Below, in pieces: positions 40,739 through 51,661 of a stretch of 64,000 nucleotides of DNA. The position numbers and the translations under genes are program-made. The notes under the pieces are model-generated. The model was not told the origin of the DNA. It searched no databases and saw only the letters and a program-made list of their open reading frames with translations. Numbering within the stretch: the first letter of the stretch is position 1; the number at the start of each line of letters is the position of its first letter. Source of the DNA: Cololabis saira (lineage: Eukaryota; Chordata; Actinopteri; Beloniformes; Belonidae); assembly GCF_033807715.1 (NCBI RefSeq), contig NC_084592.1:25698001-25762000 (forward strand), read 5' to 3'.

Positions 40739-41996
40739 TGATCATGTCATATAAGAGGGGAGCACCTGAACCAAGCTTAAAAATGTTACAAAAACAACAA
40801 TATGAGGGAGTGTAGTTACCTACACTTGAGAACTGTTAACGTTTTACATAGATAAAGAAATGGTAATGCAAGGACTGAGTCATAGTTCCATGAGAAAAAA
40901 GTCCCTTTTATAGGAATATACTCATTTTATTTTTAAAATGGCATTATGATACAACAGTACAATTGTAAAGTGTTCAAAATAAGAGCTGCATGGCACCTTC
41001 AGTTGTACTGTAGTATAAATTGCATAAAAAAGGAAAAATTGAATCTTTTTCTTTTTTTTCAAATTTGTTTATTGATTTTCCAGAGACATAACAAAGACAT
41101 TTCCGTCATTTCGAGAGTCAACATAATGTCAATTATAACAAGTAAAAAAAATTCTGATAAGATCATATGAAATCAGATAAAAAATAACTAAAAAGGAAAG
41201 GAAAAAAACCCAAAACAAGTAAAACAACAACAAATATATGGTACAAAATCAAAACACAAATTGGTCACCCACTGCTAAATAAAAGTTCAATATGTTCACT
41301 ACAACAGAGATAAATGAAAATCATTCCCAGCACGCTACAAATTCATACAGGAAAAACCCACCATTAGTAGACAATCAGCGCGGGTTACTCGGGAATAGCA
41401 ATAAAAGTTAATCCCTCAACATGTGCTAAAAATGGATCCCAAGTTTTATTGAACTTTGCAAGTGAACCATGTATTGAGCATCTAACTTTCTCCAACTACA
41501 CAAACTGAAGGATGTCCCTGATCCAAGAGGAATGAAAAGGCAGCGCAAAGGACTTCCACCTCAATAAAATCAAACGTCTAGCCAATAAAAAGACTAAGGC
41601 TACAATGTCAGCTTTATATTGAGGAAGATACAAAGCAGGAGGTAAAACTCCAAACAAAGTCGTACATGTTGTTGGATCAAATTGAACCTTTGTACAAACA
41701 TAAATAGAGTTGAATGTCTGTGTCCAAAAATGTAATACTGAAGGGCAAGACCAAAATATATGGACAAGGGTAGCTGGAGCCTGATGTCATCTTATGCACA
41801 GGGATCAACATCATTATAGATTTTGGAGAGCCTAACTCTAGTGAGATGGGCACGAAGTCACGTTTTACACTGGGTCAGACCATGCCTAGCACAAATAGAT
41901 GAGGAGAGAACCGGACGCAAAATGGCATCCCACAGCTCCTCTGAAGTCTCCTCCCGTTGGATTTTTATTTAAACTGTAAAGAATAAATACGATTGT

Positions 41997-42246
41997 CCAT
42001 CCCATCCATCCATCGTCCGCTGCTTATCCGTTACCGGGTCGCGGGGGCAGCAGCCTCAGCAGGGATGTCTCACGCTCCATCGTTCCCTCACTCGTGAACA
42101 AGACCCCGAGATACTTGAACTCCTCCACCTGAGGCAGGACTTCTCTGCCCACCCGGAGAAGGCACGCCACCCTTTCCCGATGGAGAACCATGGCCTCGGT
42201 TTTGGAGGTGCTGATTCTCATCCCTGCCGCGTCGCACTCAGCTTCA
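41997..42246 (-). mobile_element. 250-bp chimeric retroposon nested in the LINE
   Basis: It is flanked by a 12-bp duplication, AAATACGATTGT (41985-41996) and AAATATGATTGT (42247-42258), with one mismatch. On the minus strand it encodes a C-terminal reverse-transcriptase piece of a different LINE (SKTEAMVLHRERVACLLRVG then EEFKYLGVLFTSEGTMERE). That piece is joined directly to a 3' tail ending in GGATGGATGGGATGG. The middle of the parent element is missing, so it was retrotransposed already deleted or shrank later. Confidence 0.75.
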
Positions 42247-42526
42247 AAATATGATTGTATAAACGTGAAATAGCACCCTAATGGTAGGAAATGGGATTAA
42301 AAAGGAGTCAATTGGAGAGGCCTCTGGAAGACTGGGGAAATTAGGGCTAAGATTGCGGATGAAACTACGCACTTGAAGATTTCTAGAAAAATGCTGGCAA
42401 ATTTTCAAAGATTTCTCAGAGTTGCTGAAAGGATGGAAATATACCAGAAATAAACATGTCCTTGATGCCAAAGTCAGACCATGAAGAAAAATACCCATCG
42501 ATTAAGGAAGGATGAAACACAGGGTT

Positions 42527-42822
42527 AGCTGATAAAGGTGCTAGGAAAGTAGACCAAAGTAGCGTCGAAATTGCTTCCATATTTTAATTGTGGATTTAAC
42601 TAAGATATTATTGCAAAAAGGGGAGAGAGAAAAGCTAAGAGGAGCGTGGATAAGAGCAGCCAACGAAGCAGCTGATAAGAGTGCTAGGAAAGAGAAACAC
42701 TGTAGACCAAAGTAGCGTAGAAATTGCTTCCGTATTTTAAAAGTGGATTTAACTAAGATATTATTGCAAAAAAGGGAGAGAGAAAAGCTAAGAGGAGCGT
42801 GGATAAAAGCAGCCAACGAAGT
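42527..42822. repeat. 143-bp tandem duplication inside the LINE
   Basis: The unit starting AGCTGATAA at 42527 and again at 42670 contains TAGACCAAAGTAGCG, GGATTTAACTAAGATATTAT and AGAAAAGCTAAGAGGAGCGT, with about 95% similarity between copies. The second copy has an extra AGAAACACTG. It lies in the region between the reverse transcriptase and the C-terminal region and repeats a peptide-coding block in frame on the minus strand. Confidence 0.85.
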
Positions 42823-45420
42823 AGGTTTAGCAGAAATTAGCTCCATTTTCAGACTGGTGTCCCCTCCAGAGAGATCCAAAGCTGAATTACTCAAAGGATG
42901 GAAGCACATAAATAAAATCTCAAATTAGGGCAGGCCAAGCCCCCCAGGGTCTTAGGTCTCTGCAACAGCTCCTTTTGCAGAGGAACCTTCCCGTTCAAAA
43001 AATAAAATCAGTGATTTATTTGACAGGTAAAAGACAGGTATGCACTGAAAGTCCTTCTGTATCTAATCTTATAAAGGGACACAATTATTTTCAAACAAAT
43101 CAGTCTCTAATCTGGATACCAAGGTATTTAAAGCCAAATTAAATCATTTTGAAGCTATTTGCAGCTATTTGGGCCTCTTGATTTAACAGGTCACTCTTGT
43201 CCGGATTTAGTTTATAACCTGAAATCTGACCAAATGAACTAAGGATGTCAAGAGCAGCTGGAACTGAGACAAAGAGATGGGAAACATATAGTAATAAGTC
43301 ATCAGCATAGAGGGACACCTTCTGTTCAAGACGAAATCTAGTAATTCCAGTGATGTGTGGCTCTGAACGAAGCGCAATAGCCTGAGGTTTAATAGCAACA
43401 GCAAATAGAAGAGGACTCAGAGGACATCCCTGACGAGTAGAGCGGTACAAAGGCAAATGGTCTGAATGGGTGTTATTAGTTCTGACTGAAGCCACAGGGG
43501 ATGAATAAAGCAACTTAATCCAAGAAATGAACACTTGGCCAAAAACCAAATCTCTCCAGAGCGTAAAAAAGGTAATTCCACTCCACTCGGTCAAAAGCCT
43601 TTCCCGCATCTAATGAAATTACAGCTTCTGACCCCACCGAAGTAGAAGGATTATAAACAACATTAAGAAGTCGTCTGAGATAAAAGAACCCATGCCTGTT
43701 CTGGACAAAACCCGTCTGATCAGGGGAGATTATCAAAGGCAAAACGGATTCCAGTCGCAGAGCTAATAATTTGGACAAAAGTTTTACATCTACAGATAAA
43801 AGACTAATTGGACAGTGGCTTGGGCAAAACAGAGGGTCCTTATTCTTTTTTAAGAGTAATGATATAGAAGCCTGACTTAGAGTCTGAGGTAATTTGGAAA
43901 GAGTAAAAGATTCATTGAACTTTTCAATCAAAACTGGTGCTAATTTGTCAAAAAGGGTCTTGTAAAACTTTATTGGAAAACCATCTGGGCCTGGACATTT
44001 TCCAGATAATGTAGCCCATTTGAGATCATCTATAGTGATTGGGCCCTCTAACCGCTCAGCAGTATCAACATCTACCTTAACCATATCCAGTGATTCAAAA
44101 ATAGTATCCAGTGCTGACAGATCGGACTTGACCTCAGAGGTATATAGAGAGGAGTTAAACTGTTTAAACTGATCATTAATTTTAAGGTCAGTTTTGACAC
44201 CAGAGGGAGTATGAATTTGTAGAAAGGAGGAAGCCTGTCAAAGCTGATGAGCCAAAAAGTTTAGTTGGCTTGTCTCCTGATTCATAATAACAATATTTAG
44301 CCTTAAATAAGAGCTCCTCAACCTCTGTTGTAGAAAAAACATCAAACTCAGCGTCAAGAGAGAGATGATCTTTATATACGTCAGGGGATGGGGAGGAAGC
44401 ATAGATATCATTGAGCTGGGATATTCTTGACCTCAATTCCTTAAATGTTTTTTTCCTTTGTTCTCAGAGCTGCTTTATGAAATAATTTCACCTCTAATGT
44501 ATGCTTTTAAAATCTCCCAAAGAAGGGAGGCGGAAATCCTTGGAGTACTGTAGGTTATAAGAAAAAAAATCTATTTGATGAGAAACAAACTTAACAAAGT
44601 CGTCATTGGAAAGTGAACACGTATTGAGATGCCATGGGGGGCACATACGTTTGTGTTCCTGTATGAACAACTCCAGTGTGGTCGGAGCGTGATCAGATAT
44701 TAGAATAGTATTAAAAAAGCAAGACTAAACAGTATGGAGAAATCAGTTGTTCAGGAGAAAATAATCAATACGAGAAAGGGAATGATGTGCATGAGAGAAA
44801 AATAGAATACATTTTACTAGTTGGATTAAGAAAGGGCCATGGGTCAGAGACCGAGAACTCGTCCATAAAGGATAAAATGAACTTAGAAGATCTTGAGGGC
44901 ACTCCAGGTCTAGTAGAAGAACGATCTAATACAGGATTAAGCCAAGAGTTGAAGTCACCCCCCATAACAAGTAGATGTGTAGACATGTTAGGTAACTCAG
45001 CAAACAATTGGTGGAAAAAATTGTCGTCATCCCATTGGCCAGAAACAGCGGCCCCGTTACAAACACAAACCTTCCATTGGGGTCAACTATAACATTCGAG
45101 ACATAAAAGGAACAGATTTATGAATCAAAATTGCAACACCCCTGTACTGTTGAAGCTGGAATGAAACACCTGAATGACCCACTCCCCTTTAATCTGATAT
45201 GGCTTGGAGATTTTAAATGAGTCACTTGAAGGAAAACAATATGAATACCTAACTGTTGTAGGTGGTGGAGAACCTTGCTATGTTTAGTAGGCTGATTTAG
45301 ACTACTACAGTTCCAGCTAACAAATCTGAGTCCTGTCCCTGATTGTCGTAGCATCCGTGACTGCTGCATGCTAATCAAGTATTGGCGTACACTGCAGTGT
45401 GGAATGTATAACAATCACAG

Positions 45421-47284
45421 CGATAAAATAAAACCTGACTTAATAAAGTACAAAACACACAGAAAGAAAGAAGAGAGAACTCTTGCATGATTATTCGAAT
45501 CACTCTCTCCTTGTGCCTTGATCCGTGGGGCTATTTGTAACTGATAGTTTGCTAAAAAGAAAATCCTTAAATATTCAGTCTTGAAAACAGCAAAACAACC
45601 TTAAGGTAAAGAGTGAAGAATGTACCAGCTGCATTCAAATTGCTTAGTCTTATACTTGATGATTTTAGAAGTGCAGTCAAGGTTGTAGGTAAACTTCCAG
45701 AGTAAGAAGAAAACTATGAGGAGCCTTGCTCGAGTTGGAATGTGCTTCTTTGGTCCCTGTTTGGTGTAAGGGGGCAATCAGAGGGAGTCTTTTCTCCAAC
45801 TTTGCATTCCAACAATATCAAACATCAATACAATTGCAAGTCTTTAGTATTGACTTGTGCAAATTGTGACAGTCCATGATGTAAATGGAGTCAACCTAAC
45901 CCTTAATGGCAGCACTATGGCTTGTATACCAACACATATTTCCTAACCTCAGCAACTGGCCATTGGAAATCTGAAATCTTCAACATTTATAGATGTTTAC
46001 GCACACAAAAAGAAAGCAGTACTAGGATTTTTCGCAAGAACACAGTTATTGAAGGTTTTTCTTTTTAAATACTGCATAAGCTTTTCAGTTATAATTTGTG
46101 ATTTTCTCAATGAGTTCCCTCAATATCACAAGAATGTTTTCCTGTTAGACTGAGTTTACTTTCCATTTTATCTGGTAAAGTTGTTGCCCTTTAGCCTGCT
46201 CTGTGACTGTTTACTGGCATCAAAAGCACACCCCTGAGAAGAAGGAGGTTGGGAACAGCAATACCACCAAAAGGATGAAAAAGATGAGGGGGGGAGCGCA
46301 GTAAAGGTCAGAGGTTCAGAGGACTTTGGTGCAGTCGAGGGGAGTTTAAAGCTGGGGATTCAGTGTGGCTGAGCAACCCGCTGATCCCTGGGCTGTGGTC
46401 AGGGATTGGAGGGAGCATGGTGGAAGCAGATCCATCCCTCTCTCCGCTGAGTGTGAAAGCTCCACGGTAATCCCTTCAACCCTTTACACACAGACCCGTA
46501 CACATCTATAGTCGGGCGCTCCGTACGCACACACATTCTCTGAGGTCCCAGGGTTTGGGAAGGATTTGCGCTGTTTGGGGAATTGCTTAGAAGTGCTTTC
46601 CAAGGTAAAAGGCCGGCCAGGTCGCAAAACCTGCCCAACACTATTTCATCTGGTCAGCCACTTACGGCTGCTCCCCACACAGATGCATCACAGGTAGTTT
46701 ACTGGCTGACGGAGAACTGAAGATACAGAACGGAGGTTAATGCACGCTATCATCTGAAATCATGACGGGATTAACACTGACATGTGGAAATGGATCGATA
46801 GTGCAGTTTAAGTGCAACAATAACAAGAAAGAACAAATTACGATATGATGACCAAACTGATAAAGAAGATAAAAGGTTTTCATAAAAAAAAATATAAATT
46901 AAGTCTTTACAACAATTTTGCTGCTTTCTGCTTTATTTACCATATTTTACTTTTATTTCAGTGCTCGGATCAAGAAAATGTGCATTCGAAGCCAATAAAC
47001 ATTTTTAACTGTCGCTTTCAAATATATACAAATAAGTGGAAAAGAGTGCCAGCTTACAACTCTTAAAACTTACAACTTTGTAAATGGAAATGCAGACACC
47101 CAGACTTTACACGCAAGTACGTAAAATGCCAGAGAGCTTGTCTTCGCCGGCAGCAGAACCCAAACAAAGATCTACCTTGGAGAGGTCTCCAACGAGTCAA
47201 TATCCACTTATAAGCCAAATCAATTCTTACACAACAGCCTTCTCTCTCATCGGAGCCTTTTATCAAAGCCCGCTATTTTTCCAG
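45421..47284. other. epha6 intron downstream of the LINE
   Basis: May include some of the LINE 5' untranslated region up to about 45.7 kb, but I cannot set the border. A frame open through 47084-47284 runs into the next exon. It lacks Eph similarity and ends at a good acceptor (TTTTTCCAG), so it is intron. Confidence 0.4.
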
Positions 47285-47478
47285 GTGATTCTGTCCATTG
47301 AGGAGGGTTATCGGCTGCCGGCACCGATGGGCTGCCCCGTGGCGCTGCACCAACTGATGCTGCACTGTTGGCAGAAGGAGAGGAATCATCGACCCAAATT
47401 CACAGATGTCGTTTCCTTCTTGGATAAACTAATTCGAAACCCCAGCAGCCTGCTGCCCCTGGTAGAGGATCTCCAGAG
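47285..47478 (+). CDS. epha6: epha6 exon: end of kinase domain
   Basis: A 194-nt exon with acceptor TTTTTCCAG and donor CAGAG|GTACGG. It encodes [20 protein letters not shown] and continues with [20 protein letters not shown] and LVEDLQ. It carries the alpha-G/H helices and the H-C-W-x-x-x-R-x-x-R-P motif that closes protein kinase domains. It ends after two bases of a Ser codon, completed by the next exon. The kinase domain (from IRIERVIG at 29945 to RNPSS here) is therefore complete. Confidence 0.96.
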
Positions 47479-48319
47479 GTACGGTATTGAACGATTACTG
47501 TCAAAAAACCAACAGCAATTTAGGCTAATTTAAGTGCATGTGTCAAGGAAAGCCACAGCAGATGTAAAAAGTCTATACGCCCTCATAACAGAGCAGGTTT
47601 TGAAGATATAAAGACACAAATAAAAACAGTATAGATGTTAACATTGTTAAATCGTTAATGTAATATTATAACAAAGAGAAATACTGAGAAATAAAAAATG
47701 TGTATTTATGAGGAATAACACTGGTAGTTTCTTTAGCAACTCTTTGCCGCTCATAGCTCTCAGCAGAATGCAACCCCAAACATTCACACAAATGCTACAT
47801 GTGCCCAACAGTTTACACACTAGCTCACTTTTCTCTGATTTTAATCAGAATCGCTGTAATTGATGAGTATCTATCATTTACCTACTGGCATGATTTTGAA
47901 TGTGAAAATCACTTTTGAAAATATCATTAAAGATATTAAATTCTGACATTTACTGTATGTCATTACGATTTCTATCTTTATATCTTATAAACCTGCAATT
48001 TTGAATGGTCATGTAGACTTTCTGTATGCACTGTACAGTTTATTTCAGTATCACCCCTAAGAGCATTATCAAATGTGTTATTTGGGGTGCAGTGAATGCA
48101 GAGCTATAACAGGACAACTCTCGTGAATCCAGGCAAAGATAAAATTACATATTTGAGGCCCATGCATGCTTTTCACTCCTATGCCAGCAACTATCCTCAC
48201 ATATGCATCCGGTGAACTTTGGGCCTTTTTGGTTACATTTCCAGCTCTAAGATGCTTCATAAAGACAGCCAGAATCTGATATTAAAGGATTTTATCTTCT
48301 TAAACTTTCCTTAAACCAG

Positions 48320-48469
48320 CCTACCAGAATCTCCGGGGGAGGAGATAGACTACCCAATGTTCATCTCTGTCGGTGAATGGCTGGACTCCATCAACATGAG
48401 TCAGTACAAAAGCAATTTCATGGCAGCAGGTTTCAACACGTTGGATTCCGTGGCGAGGATGAATATTGA
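48320..48469 (+). CDS. epha6: epha6 exon: kinase-SAM linker and N-terminal SAM domain
   Basis: A 150-nt exon with acceptor AAACCAG and donor TTGA|GTGAGT. It encodes SLPESPGEEIDYPMFISVGE, then WLDSINMSQYKSNFMAAGFN and TLDSVARMNIE. The WLDSI.M..Y...F..AGF pattern is the Eph sterile-alpha-motif domain, a protein interaction module. The tyrosine in M-x-Q-Y-K is the conserved SAM tyrosine. The reading frame continues across a 3.9-kb intron containing two hAT elements and a SINE. Confidence 0.96.
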
Positions 48470-48936
48470 GTGAGTAAAGAAACTTGATATAACCATTCCT
48501 ATGTACAGGGCTGCACATAAGTGGGCCGCCAGAGCGCATGCGCCGTCAAAATCCACAGTGCGCTGTCAATCTTGTGCTGCGAAGCGCTTTTGCGTACCAA
48601 CAGCTGGGGCTCATATTATTGGTTGTGGCCAGACCAGAATATTAATATTAAAAAATCTATTGCGAGACCTTTTCCCCAGAACTGCCACTCAAAGTTGGTA
48701 CTGGCCAATCACAGCGCGTCCTTACTCCCCCTCCATGCTCGTTGGGCAGGAAGAGAGGTAAGGATCAGCTTTACTGAACAAACCCCGACACGTCTTATCA
48801 AAATGTCCAAGAAGCAAGCGCCATTAAGTAATTATTTTGGCGTTCCACCACCACCAACTACAAATAGACGCCAAACTGAACCACTACCCGAATCGAACAG
48901 AAAACGTGTGTTCGCCGAGAAGTGGCTGCAAGATGT

Positions 48937-49013
48937 TACGCGGCGACGTTCCCGTGCATCCTACCCCGTAAGCTCTGCGTTGGTGCAACGCGGAACCATA
49001 AATCAGCCAGTGT
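48937..49013. repeat. Half-copy of the GCAGAACCATAAATCAGCC MITE
   Basis: TTACGCGGCGACG...CTCTGCGTTGGTGCAACGCG then GAACCATAAATCAGCC matches the right half of the MITE at 10998-11138 (TCTGCGTTGGTGTAACGCAG). It interrupts the transposase-like open frame of the surrounding hAT and lacks the left inverted end. Confidence 0.7.
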
Positions 49014-49225
49014 CCGTCACTGCTTGCAGCAGTTTCCTGCACCAGCAAGACACTGCTCTCTGATTATGGCTCAAAGTTTATGAAAACCCCAAATAAAAAA
49101 TAAATTATAGAATATTTTATGAAATCAATAAACAATTCCATCATCAAAATTATAACAAATAAAGGTTCAACATATCTTGCTTTGCATGTAATAAGACTAG
49201 GTAATATATTAGTTTCACCTTTTAA

Positions 49226-49553
49226 GTTGAATTATTGAGATAGATTAACTTTTACACCATATTCTAGTTGAATTATTGAAATAAATTAACTTTTACACCA
49301 AATTCTAGTTGAATTATTGAAATAAATTAACTTTTACACCATATTCTAGTTGAATTATTGAAATAAATTAACTTTTACACCATATTCTAGTTGAATTATT
49401 GAAATAAATTAACTTTTACACCATATTCTAGTTGAATTATTGAAATAAGTTAACTTTTACACCAAATTCTAGTTGAATTATTGAAATAAGTTAACTTTTA
49501 CACCATATTCTAGTTGAATTATTGAAATAAGTTAACTTTTACACCATATTCTT
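49226..49553. repeat. 41-bp minisatellite, eight copies, within the hAT
   Basis: Unit: GTTGAATTATTGAAATAAAT followed by TAACTTTTACACCATATTCTA. Variants (ACCAAATT or ACCATATT; AAATTAAC or AAGTTAAC) are arranged so that neighbouring copies are most alike. This suggests recent slippage or unequal exchange. No CRISPR interpretation applies: there are no unique spacers. Confidence 0.93.
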
Positions 49554-50195
49554 CACCTGAAGCAATATTCTACACCTTGGCTGATGTGGACATACAGAGC
49601 ATAGGAGGCTATTTCAATGTTATTAAAGTATAAAGTTCAATGCTATTAAAGAACACGTTTTTTCATATAAAATAAACACATTTTTATGCAGTTAATAAGT
49701 TTTGGGGCTTTTTTTTGGCTCCTGCGCTGCTGAAATCGGGGCGTCCTTTATTTCTATTTCTGAAAGTTGGCAACCCTAGGTGCAAAATATGCCGTGAGCC
49801 TCTCAATCTGGCCGATAAAAACTGTAACTTTTATACTGACTCTACAGACTAACACGCACCATAATTTGTTAATTCATCTTTATAAGTGAATAAATATCGT
49901 TTTGCCTATAACTTATTCCTGCATCCCTCTTTTATCGATCCGGCGAGACGGGTCACCACGTTTTTGGAGCTCCAAGTCACATATCCAGGGGCTCCTCTGA
50001 GCACCAGACCAAAATAATTATGTGCAGCCCTGCCTATATAATCCCAATTCTGTAAAGGTTGAGATACTCTGTAAAATGTAAATAAAGACAGAATGCATTG
50101 ATTTGCAAATCTCAAAACCCATATTTGATTCACAGCAGAATAGAGAACATATCAAAACATCTTGCATTTACTGTTGTGTAGCAACCAGTCTTCCT

Positions 50196-50394
50196 TTCAA
50201 TTCAATTCAATTCAATTTTATTTATATAGCGTCTAATACAACAGAGTTGTCTCTAGACGCTTTCCAGAGATCCATACCCAGAACATGGAACATTCATTTC
50301 CATCCCAAAGCCACTATTACACCTCCATACCATCAGAGATGCAGACTCTTGAACTAAGGGCTGACAACAAATTAGAAGATCCCTGTCCTCTATA
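50196..50394. mobile_element. Truncated fish retroposon (TTTATTTATATAGCG type)
   Basis: A TTCAA pentamer array followed by TTTTATTTATATAGCG and TGTCTCTAGACGCTTTCCAG, standard phrases of a widespread fish repeat. It lies in the 30-bp-to-350-bp gap between two hAT insertions and is cut at about 50394, where the second hAT target duplication begins. Confidence 0.65.
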
Positions 50395-50402
50395 GTCTAG
50401 AA

Positions 50403-50469
50403 CAGTGATTCTCAACCAGCGGACCCCTAGTGGTCCGTGGTGTGATTGCAAGGGATCCGTGGGTCTGTG

Positions 50470-50565
<96 letters not shown>

Positions 50566-51210
50566 TTTTAAAGATCCTCTGACATTTATAAAAATAATTA
50601 TTTTACTCAATTGTGACCGAGACCTGTATCTACCTAAACTACAGAGGGAAACATGACCTTCTTTTATTCTTTACAAGTGTAATTCGTTTTATTTTAATAA
50701 GAAATCTTGCACCCGTTTGCATAGTTGAAGTTACTGCATGACACTGTTAATTCAAACGTAACACGATCTGCTTCCTTTTCAAATTATGAGCCTCCTAGCG
50801 TGTCAGTGGGCATATACCATTCATTTCTTTGCAAGTTATTTCACAAGAAAAGCATTTTAAAGTTCAAGCTAGCACTCGAAATTGCAATAATATTAAAAAA
50901 AAACAGAGAAGAACACAATAGCACAGTAACACAAAGAAGAAGAAGATGAAAAGAAGAAGTAAATGATGATGGCTCGTATTAAAAAAAAGACTGCTTGTAC
51001 CGAACGTAGCAGACTCTGAGCCACCGGAAAAGAAAAAGAAAACAGACTGCAAAAAGACACTTTACTAAGAATAATATATCGTGTTGGGATTTACAGCAAA
51101 TTATTGGGACCTCAGCAACTTGAACTTTCCGGGGGGGAGTTGGGGGGGTCCTAAGAGTAGATCACACATTTTCAGGGGGTCCAGGAACCCAAAAAGGTTG
51201 AGAACCACTG
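50403..51210. mobile_element. hAT element with AT microsatellite
   Basis: The ends CAGTGATTCTCAACC (50403) and GGTTGAGAACCACTG (to 51210) are inverted copies with one mismatch. A perfect 8-bp duplication, GTCTAGAA, stands at 50395-50402 and 51211-51218. The CAGTGGTTCTCAACC terminus is a well-known hAT type. The interior has an (AT)n tract (50471-50548) plus a T-run and unassigned AT-rich sequence. No transposase is kept. Confidence 0.88.
50471..50548. repeat. (AT)n then poly-T
   Basis: About 39 perfect AT dinucleotides followed by about 22 T. It sits within the hAT element and is probably polymorphic. Confidence 0.95.
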
Positions 51211-51435
51211 GTCTAGAAGACTGTACAGCCATGATTTTAAAAAATAACTTAATTTTGACTCCACTTTACATGAGCTCTGACACAGAGAAGATGGCAGTGT
51301 CTCTGGATCATGTTCATATTTTGCTACTTCTTTACACGACAGAGCTTTAACCTGCGTTAACCTGTGTTCTTAGCGTCCACTTTCCCGAGGTTTCCTCAAA
51401 CCCCTGCACTGATTTCTATAAAACAAAGCCATGTC

Positions 51436-51617
51436 GTGCCGCTCGGTGGTGCAGTGGGTTAAGCAGCGGCACATATACTGAGGCTACAGTCCTCCTCCTG
51501 CAGCGGTCGCGGGTTCGAATCCAGCCTGCGCACCTTTGCTGCATGTCTTCCCCGTTCTCTCTCTCTACCCCTTTCCAGTCTGCATCTCCAATAAAGGGCC
51601 ACTAGAGCCCAAAAAAA

Positions 51618-51660
<43 letters not shown>
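51436..51660 (+). mobile_element. tRNA-derived SINE with target duplication
   Basis: The head CTCGGTGGTGCAGTGGGTTA contains a polymerase III A box (TGGTGCAGTGGG), and GGTCGCGGGTTCGAATCCAG contains the B box GGTTCGAATCC. A unique body ending CAATAAAGGGCCACTAGAGC and a pure A tail (from about 51623) follow. CAAAGCCATGTC is duplicated exactly at 51424-51435 and 51661-51672. The long intact A tail and perfect duplication indicate a young insertion, probably polymorphic. It is not a functional tRNA gene because the acceptor stem does not close. Confidence 0.9.

Positions 51661-51661
<1 letters not shown>

Larger units (their letters stand above)
41400..45414 (-). pseudogene. LINE ORF2 pseudogene: endonuclease and reverse transcriptase
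   Basis: From 45414 down, the endonuclease starts LRFVSWNCSSLNQPTKHSKV. The catalytic-Glu motif reads LQVTHLK where L1-type enzymes have QETH, so the Glu is replaced by Val. GGDFNSWLNP (about 44.95 kb) and, in another frame, FSHAHHSLSRIDYFLL (about 44.8 kb) follow. The reverse transcriptase has PGPDGFPIKFYKTLF, the palm motif VISLDAGKAFDRVEW, STRQGCPLSPLLFAVAIKPQ and the active-site YADDLLLYVS. These blocks fall in at least four separate frames with stops between them, so no functional protein can be made. Confidence 0.85.
41047..45420 (-). mobile_element. L1-like LINE, about 4.4 kb, minus strand, dead
   Basis: The 3' end lies at low coordinates: the complement of 41047-41075 gives ATCAATAAACAAATTTG followed by an A-rich tail, with an AATAAA signal at 41068-41073. 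Going 5' on the minus strand come the C-terminal zinc-ribbon region (LVHIFWSCPSVLHFWTQTF, about 41.7 kb), reverse transcriptase (43.1-44.1 kb) and an APE-type endonuclease (44.7-45.4 kb). The exact 5' end and target duplication were not found. It fills most of the epha6 intron between 40714 and 47285, antisense to the gene. Inside are a nested retroposon (41997-42246) and a tandem duplication (42527-42822). Confidence 0.85.
48506..50032. mobile_element. 1.5-kb hAT element carrying a minisatellite
   Basis: The ends CAGGGCTGCACATAA (48506) and TTATGTGCAGCCCTG (to 50032) are perfect inverted repeats of 15 bp. They are flanked by CCTATGTA (48498-48505) and CCTATATA (50033-50040), an 8-bp duplication with one mismatch. 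The left part keeps an open frame (48803-48936) reading MSKKQAPLSNYFGVPPPPTT and then KRVFAEKWLQDV. This resembles the N-terminus of hAT-type zinc-finger transposases (R.F...W...). It runs into a MITE fragment at 48937. The centre holds eight copies of a 41-bp repeat. No catalytic domain remains. Confidence 0.85.

Noticed and set aside
47084..47284. Apparent N-terminal extension of the kinase exon at 47285
   Set aside because: The upstream 67 codons have no Eph similarity, whereas a strong acceptor (TTTTTCCAG) and the correct phase place the exon start at 47285.
49226..49553. Regularly repeated 41-bp units, considered as a CRISPR-like array
   Set aside because: Units are contiguous with no unique spacers, lie inside a hAT element, and the genome is a vertebrate's.
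51436..51540. tRNA gene suggested by A and B boxes
   Set aside because: The acceptor and anticodon stems do not form properly, and the sequence continues into a SINE body with an A tail and a target duplication.
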